Below, piece after piece: positions 1 through 7,919 of a stretch of 64,000 nt of DNA. Source of the stretch: Psychrobacter immobilis (lineage in GTDB: Bacteria; Pseudomonadota; Gammaproteobacteria; Pseudomonadales; Moraxellaceae); NCBI RefSeq assembly GCF_904846225.1, contig NZ_CAJGZJ010000004.1:186001-250000 (forward strand), given 5' to 3'. Position 1 is the first letter of the stretch, and each line of letters starts with the position of its first letter. Under the pieces are notes generated by a model, which made no database searches, was not told the DNA's origin, and saw nothing but the letters and a program-made list of their open reading frames with translations. The position numbers and the translations under genes are program-made.

Positions 1-666
1 TTCACGCTATTGAATGCTTCTGTGCCCTTATCTGTCGTTCAAGCGATTGATGACATCATTGATGCCAAGCAGCCTTTCACCATATGTCGTCAAACTCCTC
101 ATCAGCCATTTAAAGTGGCGACCAGTCATATAGAAAACCACTGCAAATATCGGCTGGCCCTCGAGTTATCTGCGTCGCCTACCGTCACCACTTTGCCTTT
201 AGCGCTTGAAAAACTGATACCCAGTTTACCCAATGATATTCAAAAACAGACGCAGCATTTTGTCACGCAATGTCGCGATTTAATGGCTGATGTCTATGCT
301 TACGGCTCTTTCGCCAATCAGTATTTTAGCCACTTGACTTTTGTGACGCCCACCTCAGACTTAGATGTTTTAATCGTAGTTAATGATATGGATAAGCTGG
401 CAGAAATATTGATAGTGATTGATGCCTTTAAGCAAATGGCCCAGTCTACGATCGATTTAAGGATTGATGGAGAGGTCAGATTAAATGGACATGACGATGT
501 GTCGTTTAATGAGCTGATTCACGCCTTAACATCTGAGATATCGACTGTGGTTGTTAAAACGATTTATGAGGTTGAGCTGCAAACAATGGACGTATTACTA
601 GGATGGAAACCCTATGAGTGTGAATGTTTTATTAGCGCCCGCAAGCGAAGTCTTATCCAACGATAA
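1..666 (+). CDS. mdcG: MdcG, malonate decarboxylase holo-ACP synthase (5' cut by window)
   Basis: A nucleotidyltransferase-fold enzyme that attaches the 2'-(5''-triphosphoribosyl)-3'-dephospho-CoA prosthetic group to the malonate decarboxylase acyl-carrier subunit. The frame is open to base 1. The first possible start, TTG at 10, lacks the N-terminal segment usual in the family, so the real start probably lies upstream. Visible motifs are YGSFANQYF followed by TSDLDVLIVV, the nucleotidyltransferase G-S...D-x-D signature that binds metal and nucleotide. The 3' end overlaps mdcB by 53 nt, which implies translational coupling. The neighbours mdcB and mdcH support the assignment. The catalytic subunits mdcA, C, D and E would be expected upstream, outside the window. 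Confidence 0.85.
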   Translation, partial: FTLLNASVPLSVVQAIDDIIDAKQPFTICRQTPHQPFKVATSHIENHCKYRLALELSASPTVTTLPLALEKLIPSLPNDIQKQTQHFVTQCRDLMADVYAYGSFANQYFSHLTFVTPTSDLDVLIVVNDMDKLAEILIVIDAFKQMAQSTIDLRIDGEVRLNGHDDVSFNELIHALTSEISTVVVKTIYEVELQTMDVLLGWKPYECECFISARKRSLIQR

Positions 667-1516
667 TTTATCGGCCAAGCCCGCCATTTGGCAGCAAATC
701 GATGATTTTGCGCTCGACGCGTTGTATGAAGAAATTAATCTTGAAAACAAACCGGGACTGGTTTGTCCTTCAGGTAATGGTAGTCATTCAGATATGAACT
801 ACGATACGTTTATCGCTAGCATCCATTCTCTGCGAGGATATTTTGCGACGCTAAGCGAATTTGGCTATAACAATAGTGCTTTCGACGATATAAAAAATGC
901 CGGTATTTGCCAAGAAACAAAGATGCGCCAAGCCACTCATAATATCAATACACATAAAGGGGCGATATTTAATTTAGGGTTCGCCAGTGCGGCAATAGGC
1001 AGATGTATCCAAGAGAACCAGTCATTAACCACCCAAAATATCTGTGCGCAAATCGTCAAAAGCTGGCAGTATGATTTAACGCATCGCCTTGAGCGCAAAG
1101 CGGGCAGTCATGGACAGCAAATGTATAAAAAATATGGCGTAACGGGCGCGATTGAAATGGTGGCCACTGGTTTTCAAATCATTCAAAACCTAGCGCTGCC
1201 TTGTTTTTATGATATTCTTTATCGTACTCAAGATTTTGAAAAAGCGGCGATGCAAACCTTGATGACGTTGATTGCTAGCTTATCAGATACCAATCTGGTG
1301 TGGCGCGGCGGCATGACTGATTTAACCTATGCCCAAACGATGGCAACACAGTTTTTGCAGGCAGATGGTGTCCATCAGCCCCATTGGCGTCAAGCGGTAG
1401 AGACGGTCAATCACTATTTTATTCAACGTAATCTTAGCCCAGGTGGTAGTGCGGATTTATTGGCAGTTACGATTTTCTTTTATAAGGTTGAAAATGAATT
1501 TAATCATCCTATTTAG
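614..1516 (+). CDS. mdcB: MdcB, triphosphoribosyl-dephospho-CoA synthase
   Basis: It makes 2'-(5''-triphosphoribosyl)-3'-dephospho-CoA, the precursor of the malonate decarboxylase prosthetic group, from ATP and dephospho-CoA; this is the CitG/MdcB family. The 300-residue length is usual. Family motifs are visible: NTHKGAIFNLG near residue 115, RLERKAGSHG near residue 160 and LSPGGSADLLA close to the C-terminus. The ATG at 614 lies inside mdcG. The 3' end overlaps mdcH by 23 nt. Its product is the substrate of MdcG, so the two overlapping genes encode consecutive steps. Confidence 0.9.
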   Translation: MSVNVLLAPASEVLSNDNLSAKPAIWQQIDDFALDALYEEINLENKPGLVCPSGNGSHSDMNYDTFIASIHSLRGYFATLSEFGYNNSAFDDIKNAGICQETKMRQATHNINTHKGAIFNLGFASAAIGRCIQENQSLTTQNICAQIVKSWQYDLTHRLERKAGSHGQQMYKKYGVTGAIEMVATGFQIIQNLALPCFYDILYRTQDFEKAAMQTLMTLIASLSDTNLVWRGGMTDLTYAQTMATQFLQADGVHQPHWRQAVETVNHYFIQRNLSPGGSADLLAVTIFFYKVENEFNHPI

Positions 1517-2438
1517 CGGCCAAGGTTTACAAAGCGAGCGACATATAGAAGAGGTGCTAAATGTCACCAGCGACCATGAGCAGTCACTGTTAAAAACGGT
1601 GATGCCAAAACTGTTTGCAAGCTATTTTGATAAAGTTTCAGATAATCATGCTGACACTAGTTTTGCTAGCGCAGCATTATTCAATAATAAAATCGCGCAA
1701 CCCTTTATTTATACGCTGCAATATTATCGCTGGCAACATCTTCGCCAGTTCATTGAAAAACCAAGCGCTTTTGCGGGCTACTCTTTGGGTGAGATTAATG
1801 CCTTTTGCTGTAGCGCTCAATTGGATTTTGAGGCGGGATTGACGCTCATTAATCAAAGAGCCACATTCATGGAAGAGGAAGTCTCAGAATCTAGTGGATT
1901 GCTTGCGATACAAGGTCTGCATAATAGTGAGCTTAGCAATCTTCTCCTAGAAACAGACACGCATTTATCCATTAAAATTAATGAAGATCAATTTATTATC
2001 GGTGGGCATACGGACAATCTGAATCAGGCTGATACGTTGGCAAAAGCATTGGGCGCACGAAACACCCAATTGTTAAAAGTGTCCGTTCCCTCGCATACCA
2101 AACTGATGCAAAGCGCTGCCGAGAAGTTTCGTGAGTATACGGATTCAATGGTTTCATCGAGAATGCAGATTCCTATTATCAGTGCAACCGACGGTATAAA
2201 ATACTACAATGCCACTCAAGGCCTACAAATTCTATCGAGTCAAATTGATCATGCCCTCGATTGGTATGCTTGTATGGAAAATATCAAAGAATATCAGCCC
2301 AGCATGATTATTGAGATAGGGCCGGGCAATGCCTTATCTAAAATGATCAATAATGTGATGCCGCACATACCTTGCCGAAGTTGGGATGACTTTCGTCATG
2401 CTGATGGCTTAATAGAGTGGATATCGAAGCATAAATAA
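1494..2438 (+). CDS. mdcH: MdcH, malonate decarboxylase malonyl-CoA:ACP transacylase subunit
   Basis: An FabD-like acyltransferase that loads malonyl from malonyl-CoA onto the acyl-carrier subunit to prime the malonate decarboxylase cycle. The protein opens with the acyltransferase signature LFSGQG, has the nucleophile elbow GYSLGE with catalytic Ser97, and later SVPSHTKLM carrying the conserved His. The frame is open further upstream to 1443, but only the ATG at 1494 puts the LFSGQG strand at its normal place near the N-terminus, giving 314 residues. It overlaps mdcB by 23 nt and is the last recognisable mdc gene. A 72-nt gap leads to a permease gene. Confidence 0.9.
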   Translation: MNLIILFSGQGLQSERHIEEVLNVTSDHEQSLLKTVMPKLFASYFDKVSDNHADTSFASAALFNNKIAQPFIYTLQYYRWQHLRQFIEKPSAFAGYSLGEINAFCCSAQLDFEAGLTLINQRATFMEEEVSESSGLLAIQGLHNSELSNLLLETDTHLSIKINEDQFIIGGHTDNLNQADTLAKALGARNTQLLKVSVPSHTKLMQSAAEKFREYTDSMVSSRMQIPIISATDGIKYYNATQGLQILSSQIDHALDWYACMENIKEYQPSMIIEIGPGNALSKMINNVMPHIPCRSWDDFRHADGLIEWISKHK

Positions 2439-2510
2439 AGCGAGCATAATAAAAGACAGGCACGATAAAATATAAGTAAATAAAAGATACGCAAATAAAA
2501 GGCAGGTTCG

Positions 2511-3317
2511 ATGTTGTTATACGTGTGGTTCGTTATTGCAGGAGCATTTGCGGGCGTTTGTGCTGGCTTGTTCGGTGTGGGCGGCGGTATGGTGATTGTA
2601 CCCGTTTTGGTATGGATTTTTACCGCGTACCATTTCTCACCTGAAGTGGTTACTCATATGGCTGTCGGTACGTCTCTTGCCACCATCGTTGTGACCTCAA
2701 TCAGCTCTCTCACTGCTCATAATAAGCGTGGCGGTGTGCGCTGGGATATCTGGCGTAATATGGCATTAGGCTTGGTGATTGGTAGCCTCGTAGGTGCTGG
2801 TGTTGCGGATATGATTGATGGTGACGCTTTGCAAGCCATCATTGGCGTTGGAGCACTATTAATCGCCTTAAAAATGCTGTTCTTTTCTAACAAAGAGCAA
2901 GCGAGCAAACCGTTACCACGCATTGGTGTTCAGTTTGGCGCTGGTACTAGCATAGGATTGGCTTCGTCTATATTTGGTATTGGCGGTGGTAGCTTAACGG
3001 TACCGTTTTTGAATTGGGCAGGACTGTCAATGAAGCAGTCAGTCGGTACTGCCGCCGCTTGTGGTTTGCCGATTGCTTTAGCGGGTGCAGCAGGGTTTGC
3101 GTGGTTTGGCAAAAACGTGACCAATTTGCCCGATGGCACGATAGGTTTCGTTCATATCACAGGTTTTTTATGTATTTCTGTCGCTAGTTTCATCACCGCA
3201 AAGATTGGCGCTAAGCTTGCGCACCAACTGCCTGCATTAATGCTCAAACGTGCTTTTGGCATACTGCTAATATTTGCTGGTGGTCAATTATTATTAAGTG
3301 GTTTAGGCGTTTTTTAA
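2511..3317 (+). CDS. TauE/SafE family membrane permease
   Basis: An integral membrane protein of about eight segments. It carries the TauE/SafE double motif GLFGVGGGMVIVP (near residue 20) and IFGIGGGSLTVPF (near residue 155), the duplicated glycine-rich hairpins of this anion-permease family. Members export or import sulfonates, sulfite or organic anions; the substrate cannot be read from the sequence. It follows mdcH by 72 nt on the same strand, so a role in malonate transport is a reasonable inference, but it is not an MdcF- or MdcLM-type carrier. The start ATG lies after AAAAGGCAGG. Confidence 0.8.
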   Translation: MLLYVWFVIAGAFAGVCAGLFGVGGGMVIVPVLVWIFTAYHFSPEVVTHMAVGTSLATIVVTSISSLTAHNKRGGVRWDIWRNMALGLVIGSLVGAGVADMIDGDALQAIIGVGALLIALKMLFFSNKEQASKPLPRIGVQFGAGTSIGLASSIFGIGGGSLTVPFLNWAGLSMKQSVGTAAACGLPIALAGAAGFAWFGKNVTNLPDGTIGFVHITGFLCISVASFITAKIGAKLAHQLPALMLKRAFGILLIFAGGQLLLSGLGVF

Positions 3318-3432
3318 GCTTTTTTTGACACAATCTGACTACCCACACAGCCCTTGCATTTATCCGAATGCACGGACTTTATAGTGTTCATCTTTAACAC
3401 TTATTAACGCTGTATCGAACCATCCTATCTTA

Positions 3433-3471
3433 ATAGGCGCCACTACCATACTGGCTGCCGATATCTGAATT
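3433..3471 (-). pseudogene. Possible scrap of an IS3-type transposase OrfB
   Basis: In the gap 3318-3957 the minus strand reads NSDIGSQYGSGAY and then a stop. This resembles the HSDRGSQYGS motif around the second catalytic Asp of IS3-family OrfB transposases. The preceding residues (KFMV) also fit, but stops and frame breaks follow on both sides. Only about 13-17 residues match, so chance cannot be excluded. The rest of the gap holds a short hydrophobic frame (3582-3788) and AT-rich DNA leading to the deacetylase gene. Confidence 0.3.
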
Positions 3472-3581
3472 AACCATAAATTTCTAGCTAGCTTGTACTC
3501 TTAAGCGCCATATCACCTGTCTTATGAGCCAACGCAGCTGTCAGACGATCCCTTTTACCTTTCTTATTCCGCTTATCTTCC

Positions 3582-3788
3582 TTGATTATAGCGTTCTCAT
3601 CTGTGCTTTCTCAGATTCTAATTCATTTATTGTGCCTACCAATTTATGGGATTAGCGGGTCAATTGGAATGATAAATGTTGAGCTTTGTGACTCGGTAAT
3701 TTTCAAGGTATTAGCTGTACTTATAAGTGCTATTATTTTATATCGTTTGACTGTGTCCATTGCGCCTAATATATTAAATGAAGACTAA
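3582..3788 (+). CDS. Short hydrophobic open frame, doubtful gene
   Basis: A 68-residue frame starting at TTG, with two hydrophobic stretches (about residues 5-30 and 42-60) that could be membrane helices. There is no clear ribosome-binding site before the TTG, and the N-terminal part lies in DNA that may be transposase debris. It could be the tail of a decayed membrane protein gene or non-coding. I do not recognise it. Confidence 0.2.
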   Translation: MIIAFSSVLSQILIHLLCLPIYGISGSIGMINVELCDSVIFKVLAVLISAIILYRLTVSIAPNILNED

Positions 3789-3957
3789 AAACACCATATT
3801 TAGGCCAAAAATCATTAAATCCCTTATTTGAACCTATGTTTTTATTAATATTTTTAATATAGATGAGGGTTTTCTTTATTAATTATTTGCGTTAGATAGC
3901 GAATATTGACATTGATAAGTAAAAATGAAATGGGTCACGGACAAAGGAATGTACAAC

Positions 3958-4992
3958 ATGAAAATATATAGTCACGAAAAGCAAATGCTTCATCATCCAC
4001 AAAGCTACTTTTCTCGAGGAAAAATGCGTCAACCACAGGAAAAGCCTGAGCGTTTGACGGAGCTTTTAAAAGCACCAGAAGCATTAAATTTAGAAGTGAT
4101 AACTGCCAAAGATATTGGAATTGAGCCCATTTTAGCAGTCCATGATTTGGGATACGTTGATTTTTTAAAGAACGCCTACAATGAGTGGATGGCTGTCGAT
4201 GAAGAAATGGGCGAGGAAGTTCAAACGACCGTTTATGTCCCTAATAATGATGGTCTAGGTATTTTGGCAAAAGCCGCTAAGTATCAAGCGGATGGTAGTG
4301 CGCCTATTGGTGAGCATTCATGGACGTCTATTTACTGGTCTGCTCAAACAGCACTTAACGCAGCCGACGCCTTATTAAACGACGAAGACCATCAAAACCC
4401 CAATCAAAATAATGTGCAAGTATGCCTAACCAGACCCGCTGGTCATCACGCGCGTAAAAGCGCTGCTGGTGGTTTTTGCTATTTAAATAATGCGGCAATC
4501 ATCGCTGAGCATCTCCGTCAAAAATTCAAAAAAATCGCCATTATCGATACTGATATGCATCACGGTCAGGGTATTCAAGAAATATTCTATGACCGCAAAG
4601 ATGTGTTATACACCTCTGTACATGGCAGTCCTATCAATTTTTATCCGGTGGTTGCTGGTCATGAACACGAGAGAGGTCATGGCGAAGGCGAAGGCTATAA
4701 CATCAACTTTCCGATGCCGCACGGTACCGATGAAGCGGGATTCTTTCATTATGTCGATCAATCAATCGAAACCTTAAAGTTATTTAACCCCGATGTTATC
4801 GTCCATGTTTTAGGATTCGATGTATATGAAGATGACCCACAGGCCAAATGTCAGGTTAGTACCGAAGGCTTTAAAACCTTAGCACAAAAGATCAAAGCGC
4901 TGGACAAACCCGTGATTGTTTTAGTTGAAGGTGGATATTGCATCGAAAAGCTCAACGAAAATCTACAGGCTTTTTTGTCTGGACTGAATTGA
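3958..4992 (+). CDS. Histone-deacetylase-fold acetylpolyamine amidohydrolase-like enzyme
   Basis: A zinc-dependent deacetylase of the arginase/HDAC fold, probably cytoplasmic, removing acetyl groups from acetylated polyamines or other small N-acetyl compounds. Catalytic features are intact: the His pair in RPAGHHA (H163/H164), zinc ligands D199 and H201 in DTDMHHGQG, D288 in GFDVYEDDP, and the transition-state Tyr327 in EGGY. The zinc ligand and Tyr numbering is within about four residues of that known for the Mycoplana acetylpolyamine amidohydrolase. An in-frame ATG lies at 3925, but AAAGGA at 3943-3948 supports the ATG at 3958. It is followed by transporters, an amino acid oxidase and a ThDP enzyme. 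The last 48 coding bases recur downstream at 6633-6680. Confidence 0.85.
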   Translation: MKIYSHEKQMLHHPQSYFSRGKMRQPQEKPERLTELLKAPEALNLEVITAKDIGIEPILAVHDLGYVDFLKNAYNEWMAVDEEMGEEVQTTVYVPNNDGLGILAKAAKYQADGSAPIGEHSWTSIYWSAQTALNAADALLNDEDHQNPNQNNVQVCLTRPAGHHARKSAAGGFCYLNNAAIIAEHLRQKFKKIAIIDTDMHHGQGIQEIFYDRKDVLYTSVHGSPINFYPVVAGHEHERGHGEGEGYNINFPMPHGTDEAGFFHYVDQSIETLKLFNPDVIVHVLGFDVYEDDPQAKCQVSTEGFKTLAQKIKALDKPVIVLVEGGYCIEKLNENLQAFLSGLN

Positions 4993-5108
4993 TTGCTGAT
5001 GAAGTCACTGAGATTGTTAAAGAAGGGCTATCAAAGAAGAGCTGATGAATCAGAGAAATCTGTGAAAAGGAATTAAACAGATAGAACATAAACAATAAGG
5101 AGCTAGGT

Positions 5109-6536
5109 ATGTACAGTCCAAGTGAAAGTTTGATTTTAGGCTCTTTAGTTGTCGTGTATTTCTTATTTTTATTTGGCGTCTCGTTTTATATTAATAAAAC
5201 AAGTATCAAAACCTATGATGATTATAACGTTGCTGGAAGGTCTGTATCAATTTTCCCTCTGATTTTAACTTTTGTAGGGACGGCGGTTGGTGGTGCGACA
5301 TTATTAGGTTTTATGCAAAACGGCTTTTTATATGGCATGGGCCAGCAGTGGTTAAACCTGGCAATCTTGATTTCAGGGCTACTCATGCTTGGGCTGTTTC
5401 TCACTAGAATTAGGGCGCTTGGCGAAAAGTATCAAATGGTAACGATTGCAGATTTCACTGTTTTGAGATTTGGTGAGGGCGCCAGAATTCCAACCGTGGT
5501 CAGCGTGTTAGTGGCTAATTGTGCGTTAACAGGCATGCAGTTTGGCGCCATCGCCACGGTACTTAATTTAACCATGGGTCTAAATATTATCACGGGTATC
5601 TTTATCAGTTGGGTGCTGCTGACACTAAAGACCTATTACGGTGGAATGAAGTCAGTCATTTGGCAAGATGCTTTTCATGGAACGATACAGACGGTCGGCA
5701 TTTTTGTATTGTTTGTCGTGGTCATTATCGCGTCTGGTGGTTTAGAAAGAGTATCCGAACAAGCGGCACTTGCCAATCAAAGTGAATTTTTAAGTCTTCT
5801 GGGTATTTCGCCGTCTGAGGTTTTTGTTTATTTATTAACGATCGGGGCTTATCAGTTCGTTAGACAAGATTTATGGCAAAGATTTTGGGCAGCTGGAAGC
5901 GCCAAAATTGCTAAAAACGGGTATTGGATTTCGATCATTTTAACCTTCATAACTGGTGTTTTTATTATTTCAACGGGTGTTATGGGGCGTTTCGGTCTGA
6001 ATCTAGGAGAAATTGATTCAAGCCTCACTTACTATACTATTATTGGAAACGTCTTTAGTTTTCCAATGGTGATCGTGATGGTTATTGCACTACTTGCAAC
6101 GGTTATCTCTTCAGCCGACTCTTTTTGTATGTCTGGTGCCTCTTCAATCATAAACGATATCATTAAACCAAGACTAAAAGAGACGTCTGATCTCGATGTC
6201 CGCTTGTTAAAGTATAGCCGTCTTTCAGTAATAATAGTTTCCGTCTTTTCTCTACTATTGGCATTGTACATCCCAAAATTAGTCAGTTTATGGGTGACAG
6301 GCGCAGCGATGTTGGTGGCAAGCTTATTGGCGCCCGTTATTGCTGGATTGTTTTGGAAAAAAGCGACTCGTTTAGGTGGCGTAGTGGCCATGTGGGTCGG
6401 TTTAATTGTCGCTGTCACTTGGCAAATTCTCGGACATCCATTTGGTCTACATCCGATATTTGTGGGTTTCCCAGTCTCAATTTTAATGATTGTTTTTGTG
6501 TCATTAGCGACGAATGATGAAAGTTACAACATTTGA
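5109..6536 (+). CDS. Sodium:solute symporter (SSS family)
   Basis: A polytopic membrane protein of 475 residues with about 13 hydrophobic segments. Typical SSS features are an unwound first helix region with GTAVGGATLLG (near residue 58), the motif TYYGGMKSVIWQD (near residue 175) and ISSADSFCMSGASSIINDI (near residue 335) around the sodium-binding helix. It should couple sodium entry to uptake of an organic substrate, presumably the compound handled by the neighbouring deacetylase and oxidase. The start is well supported by AAGGAGCTAGGTATG. It sits between the deacetylase gene and a duplicated fragment of that gene's 3' end, which suggests that it arrived by a recombination event. Confidence 0.88.
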   Translation: MYSPSESLILGSLVVVYFLFLFGVSFYINKTSIKTYDDYNVAGRSVSIFPLILTFVGTAVGGATLLGFMQNGFLYGMGQQWLNLAILISGLLMLGLFLTRIRALGEKYQMVTIADFTVLRFGEGARIPTVVSVLVANCALTGMQFGAIATVLNLTMGLNIITGIFISWVLLTLKTYYGGMKSVIWQDAFHGTIQTVGIFVLFVVVIIASGGLERVSEQAALANQSEFLSLLGISPSEVFVYLLTIGAYQFVRQDLWQRFWAAGSAKIAKNGYWISIILTFITGVFIISTGVMGRFGLNLGEIDSSLTYYTIIGNVFSFPMVIVMVIALLATVISSADSFCMSGASSIINDIIKPRLKETSDLDVRLLKYSRLSVIIVSVFSLLLALYIPKLVSLWVTGAAMLVASLLAPVIAGLFWKKATRLGGVVAMWVGLIVAVTWQILGHPFGLHPIFVGFPVSILMIVFVSLATNDESYNI

Positions 6537-6632
6537 ATGTTTGAGTCTATTCATTTGATGTCACTGACTTAGCGTTGCGCTTGAACGATTAAATGAAAAA
6601 TTAAAGGAACTATTAATCCTATTCGTAGAGAG

Positions 6633-6680
6633 TATTGCATCGAAAAGCTCAACGAAAATCTATAGGCTTTTTTGTCTGGA
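6633..6680 (+). pseudogene. Remnant copy of the deacetylase gene 3' end
   Basis: These 48 bp match 4936-4983, the end of the deacetylase gene, at 47 of 48 positions. The single change (C at 4966 to T at 6663) turns a Gln codon into TAG. The copy begins exactly at the codon of catalytic Tyr327. It lies between the symporter and the YkvI-like gene, in a 259-bp gap with no other gene. It is best read as the scar of a tandem duplication or homologous insertion that brought in the symporter. Confidence 0.85.
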
Positions 6681-6795
6681 TTTATTCCAGATTAAAAAAT
6701 AATGCTTAATGAGTCATAAATGTTTAATCGCTACCTACGCAAAGGGTTTACGAGGGTAATGATTCGATTAACTCACAACAACAAGGATGTTTAGT

Positions 6796-7887
6796 ATGAG
6801 CGTTTCAATTATCAAAGCGATCAGTTATGCCGGTGTGTATGTCGGGGCGGTCATCGGTGCAGGCTATGCCAGTGGGCAAGAGGTGCTGCAATTCTTTGCA
6901 GGTTACGGTTTTATTGGCATGCTGGGTGCTGTGATTACGATGATCATGCTGGCATGGTACGGTACGGTATTTATGGAATTGGGTCATCAGCTTCAAACCA
7001 ATAGTCACCGTGTGGTTCTCAACTATTTATGTGGTAAAAAAATAGGTTTTTTCGCCGATTATATTCTTCTATTTTTTATGTTCGGGGTGATTAGTATCAT
7101 GTTCTCAGGTGGCGGTGCTGCTATCGAACAATACTGGGGTTTACCGTCTGTTGCTGGCAAGATAATTATTGCCTTAATGACACTATCGACCGTAATCTTT
7201 GGTTTTACTTCTTCTGTTAGGGCGTTGGGAATCATATCTCCCTTAATGATTTTGGCCGTGGTGGTCATCTCTGTCATTACCTTCACTAATTACTCTGATC
7301 AATTGGCAACCGTAGATGCCACTATTCAAACGCTTCAGCCTGACACAGCGACTACTTTTTGGTGGACGTCAGCAATCGTTTATGTCTCATACAATGTCAT
7401 TCCTGGGGTATCTACTTTTGCATCCATCGGTAATAAAGAACCAAATCTAAAAACCGTCAGAATGGCCGGTGTCATCGGTGGTATGACATTGGGTATTTGC
7501 TTGTTATTCATTATTATGGCGCTATTATCAGACCTCGAAAACGTCATGAGTTATGAGCTACCATTTTTGGAGATAGCACGCGGTATCGGTCCAACGACAG
7601 GATTATTATTCAGCATTGTGCTCGTCGTTGCCGTGTTCACGACAGCAGTTTCTAACCTTTACGGTTTCGTTATTCGCTTCTTTGATTCTGATACAGAAAC
7701 GTCAAAGTTCCGTATCCTGACCGTGGTCGTCGTGGTGCTGTCTTTACTGGCTTCACTCTTTCCATTCAGCACCTTGGTCGGCACCTTGTATCCTGCTCTC
7801 GGTATTCTCGGTATGTATGTATTGCTTTGTGCGCTGTATAAGACGTTCAAAGGTCAAATATTTATGGCTGAACGACCAAAGCTCTAA
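6796..7887 (+). CDS. YkvI-like integral membrane transporter
   Basis: A 363-residue protein with about ten hydrophobic segments, resembling the YkvI family, which is distantly related to APC-fold amino acid transporters. The N-terminal GAVIGAGYASGQE is the characteristic glycine-rich broken helix 1. The substrate is unknown. The ATG at 6787 has no spacing from the AAGGA at 6783-6787, whereas the ATG at 6796 lies 8 nt after it, so 6796 is preferred. It is the second transporter in this cluster and stands 32 nt before the DadA-like oxidase gene, so co-transcription and transport of an amino-acid-like compound are likely. Confidence 0.75.
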   Translation: MSVSIIKAISYAGVYVGAVIGAGYASGQEVLQFFAGYGFIGMLGAVITMIMLAWYGTVFMELGHQLQTNSHRVVLNYLCGKKIGFFADYILLFFMFGVISIMFSGGGAAIEQYWGLPSVAGKIIIALMTLSTVIFGFTSSVRALGIISPLMILAVVVISVITFTNYSDQLATVDATIQTLQPDTATTFWWTSAIVYVSYNVIPGVSTFASIGNKEPNLKTVRMAGVIGGMTLGICLLFIIMALLSDLENVMSYELPFLEIARGIGPTTGLLFSIVLVVAVFTTAVSNLYGFVIRFFDSDTETSKFRILTVVVVVLSLLASLFPFSTLVGTLYPALGILGMYVLLCALYKTFKGQIFMAERPKL

Positions 7888-7919
7888 CAAAAAGAACAGC
7901 GGAAATAAAGGAGTATGGT

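Noticed and set aside
1615..1842. Short plus-strand frame inside mdcH
   Set aside because: It lies fully inside mdcH in another frame, without a start signal.
2439..2510. AATAAAAG-type repeats before the first TauE/SafE gene
   Set aside because: Too short and imperfect to separate from AT-rich background.
3905..3935. Possible -35 TTGACA upstream of the deacetylase gene
   Set aside because: No matching -10 at proper distance, and it would leave almost no leader before the start codon.
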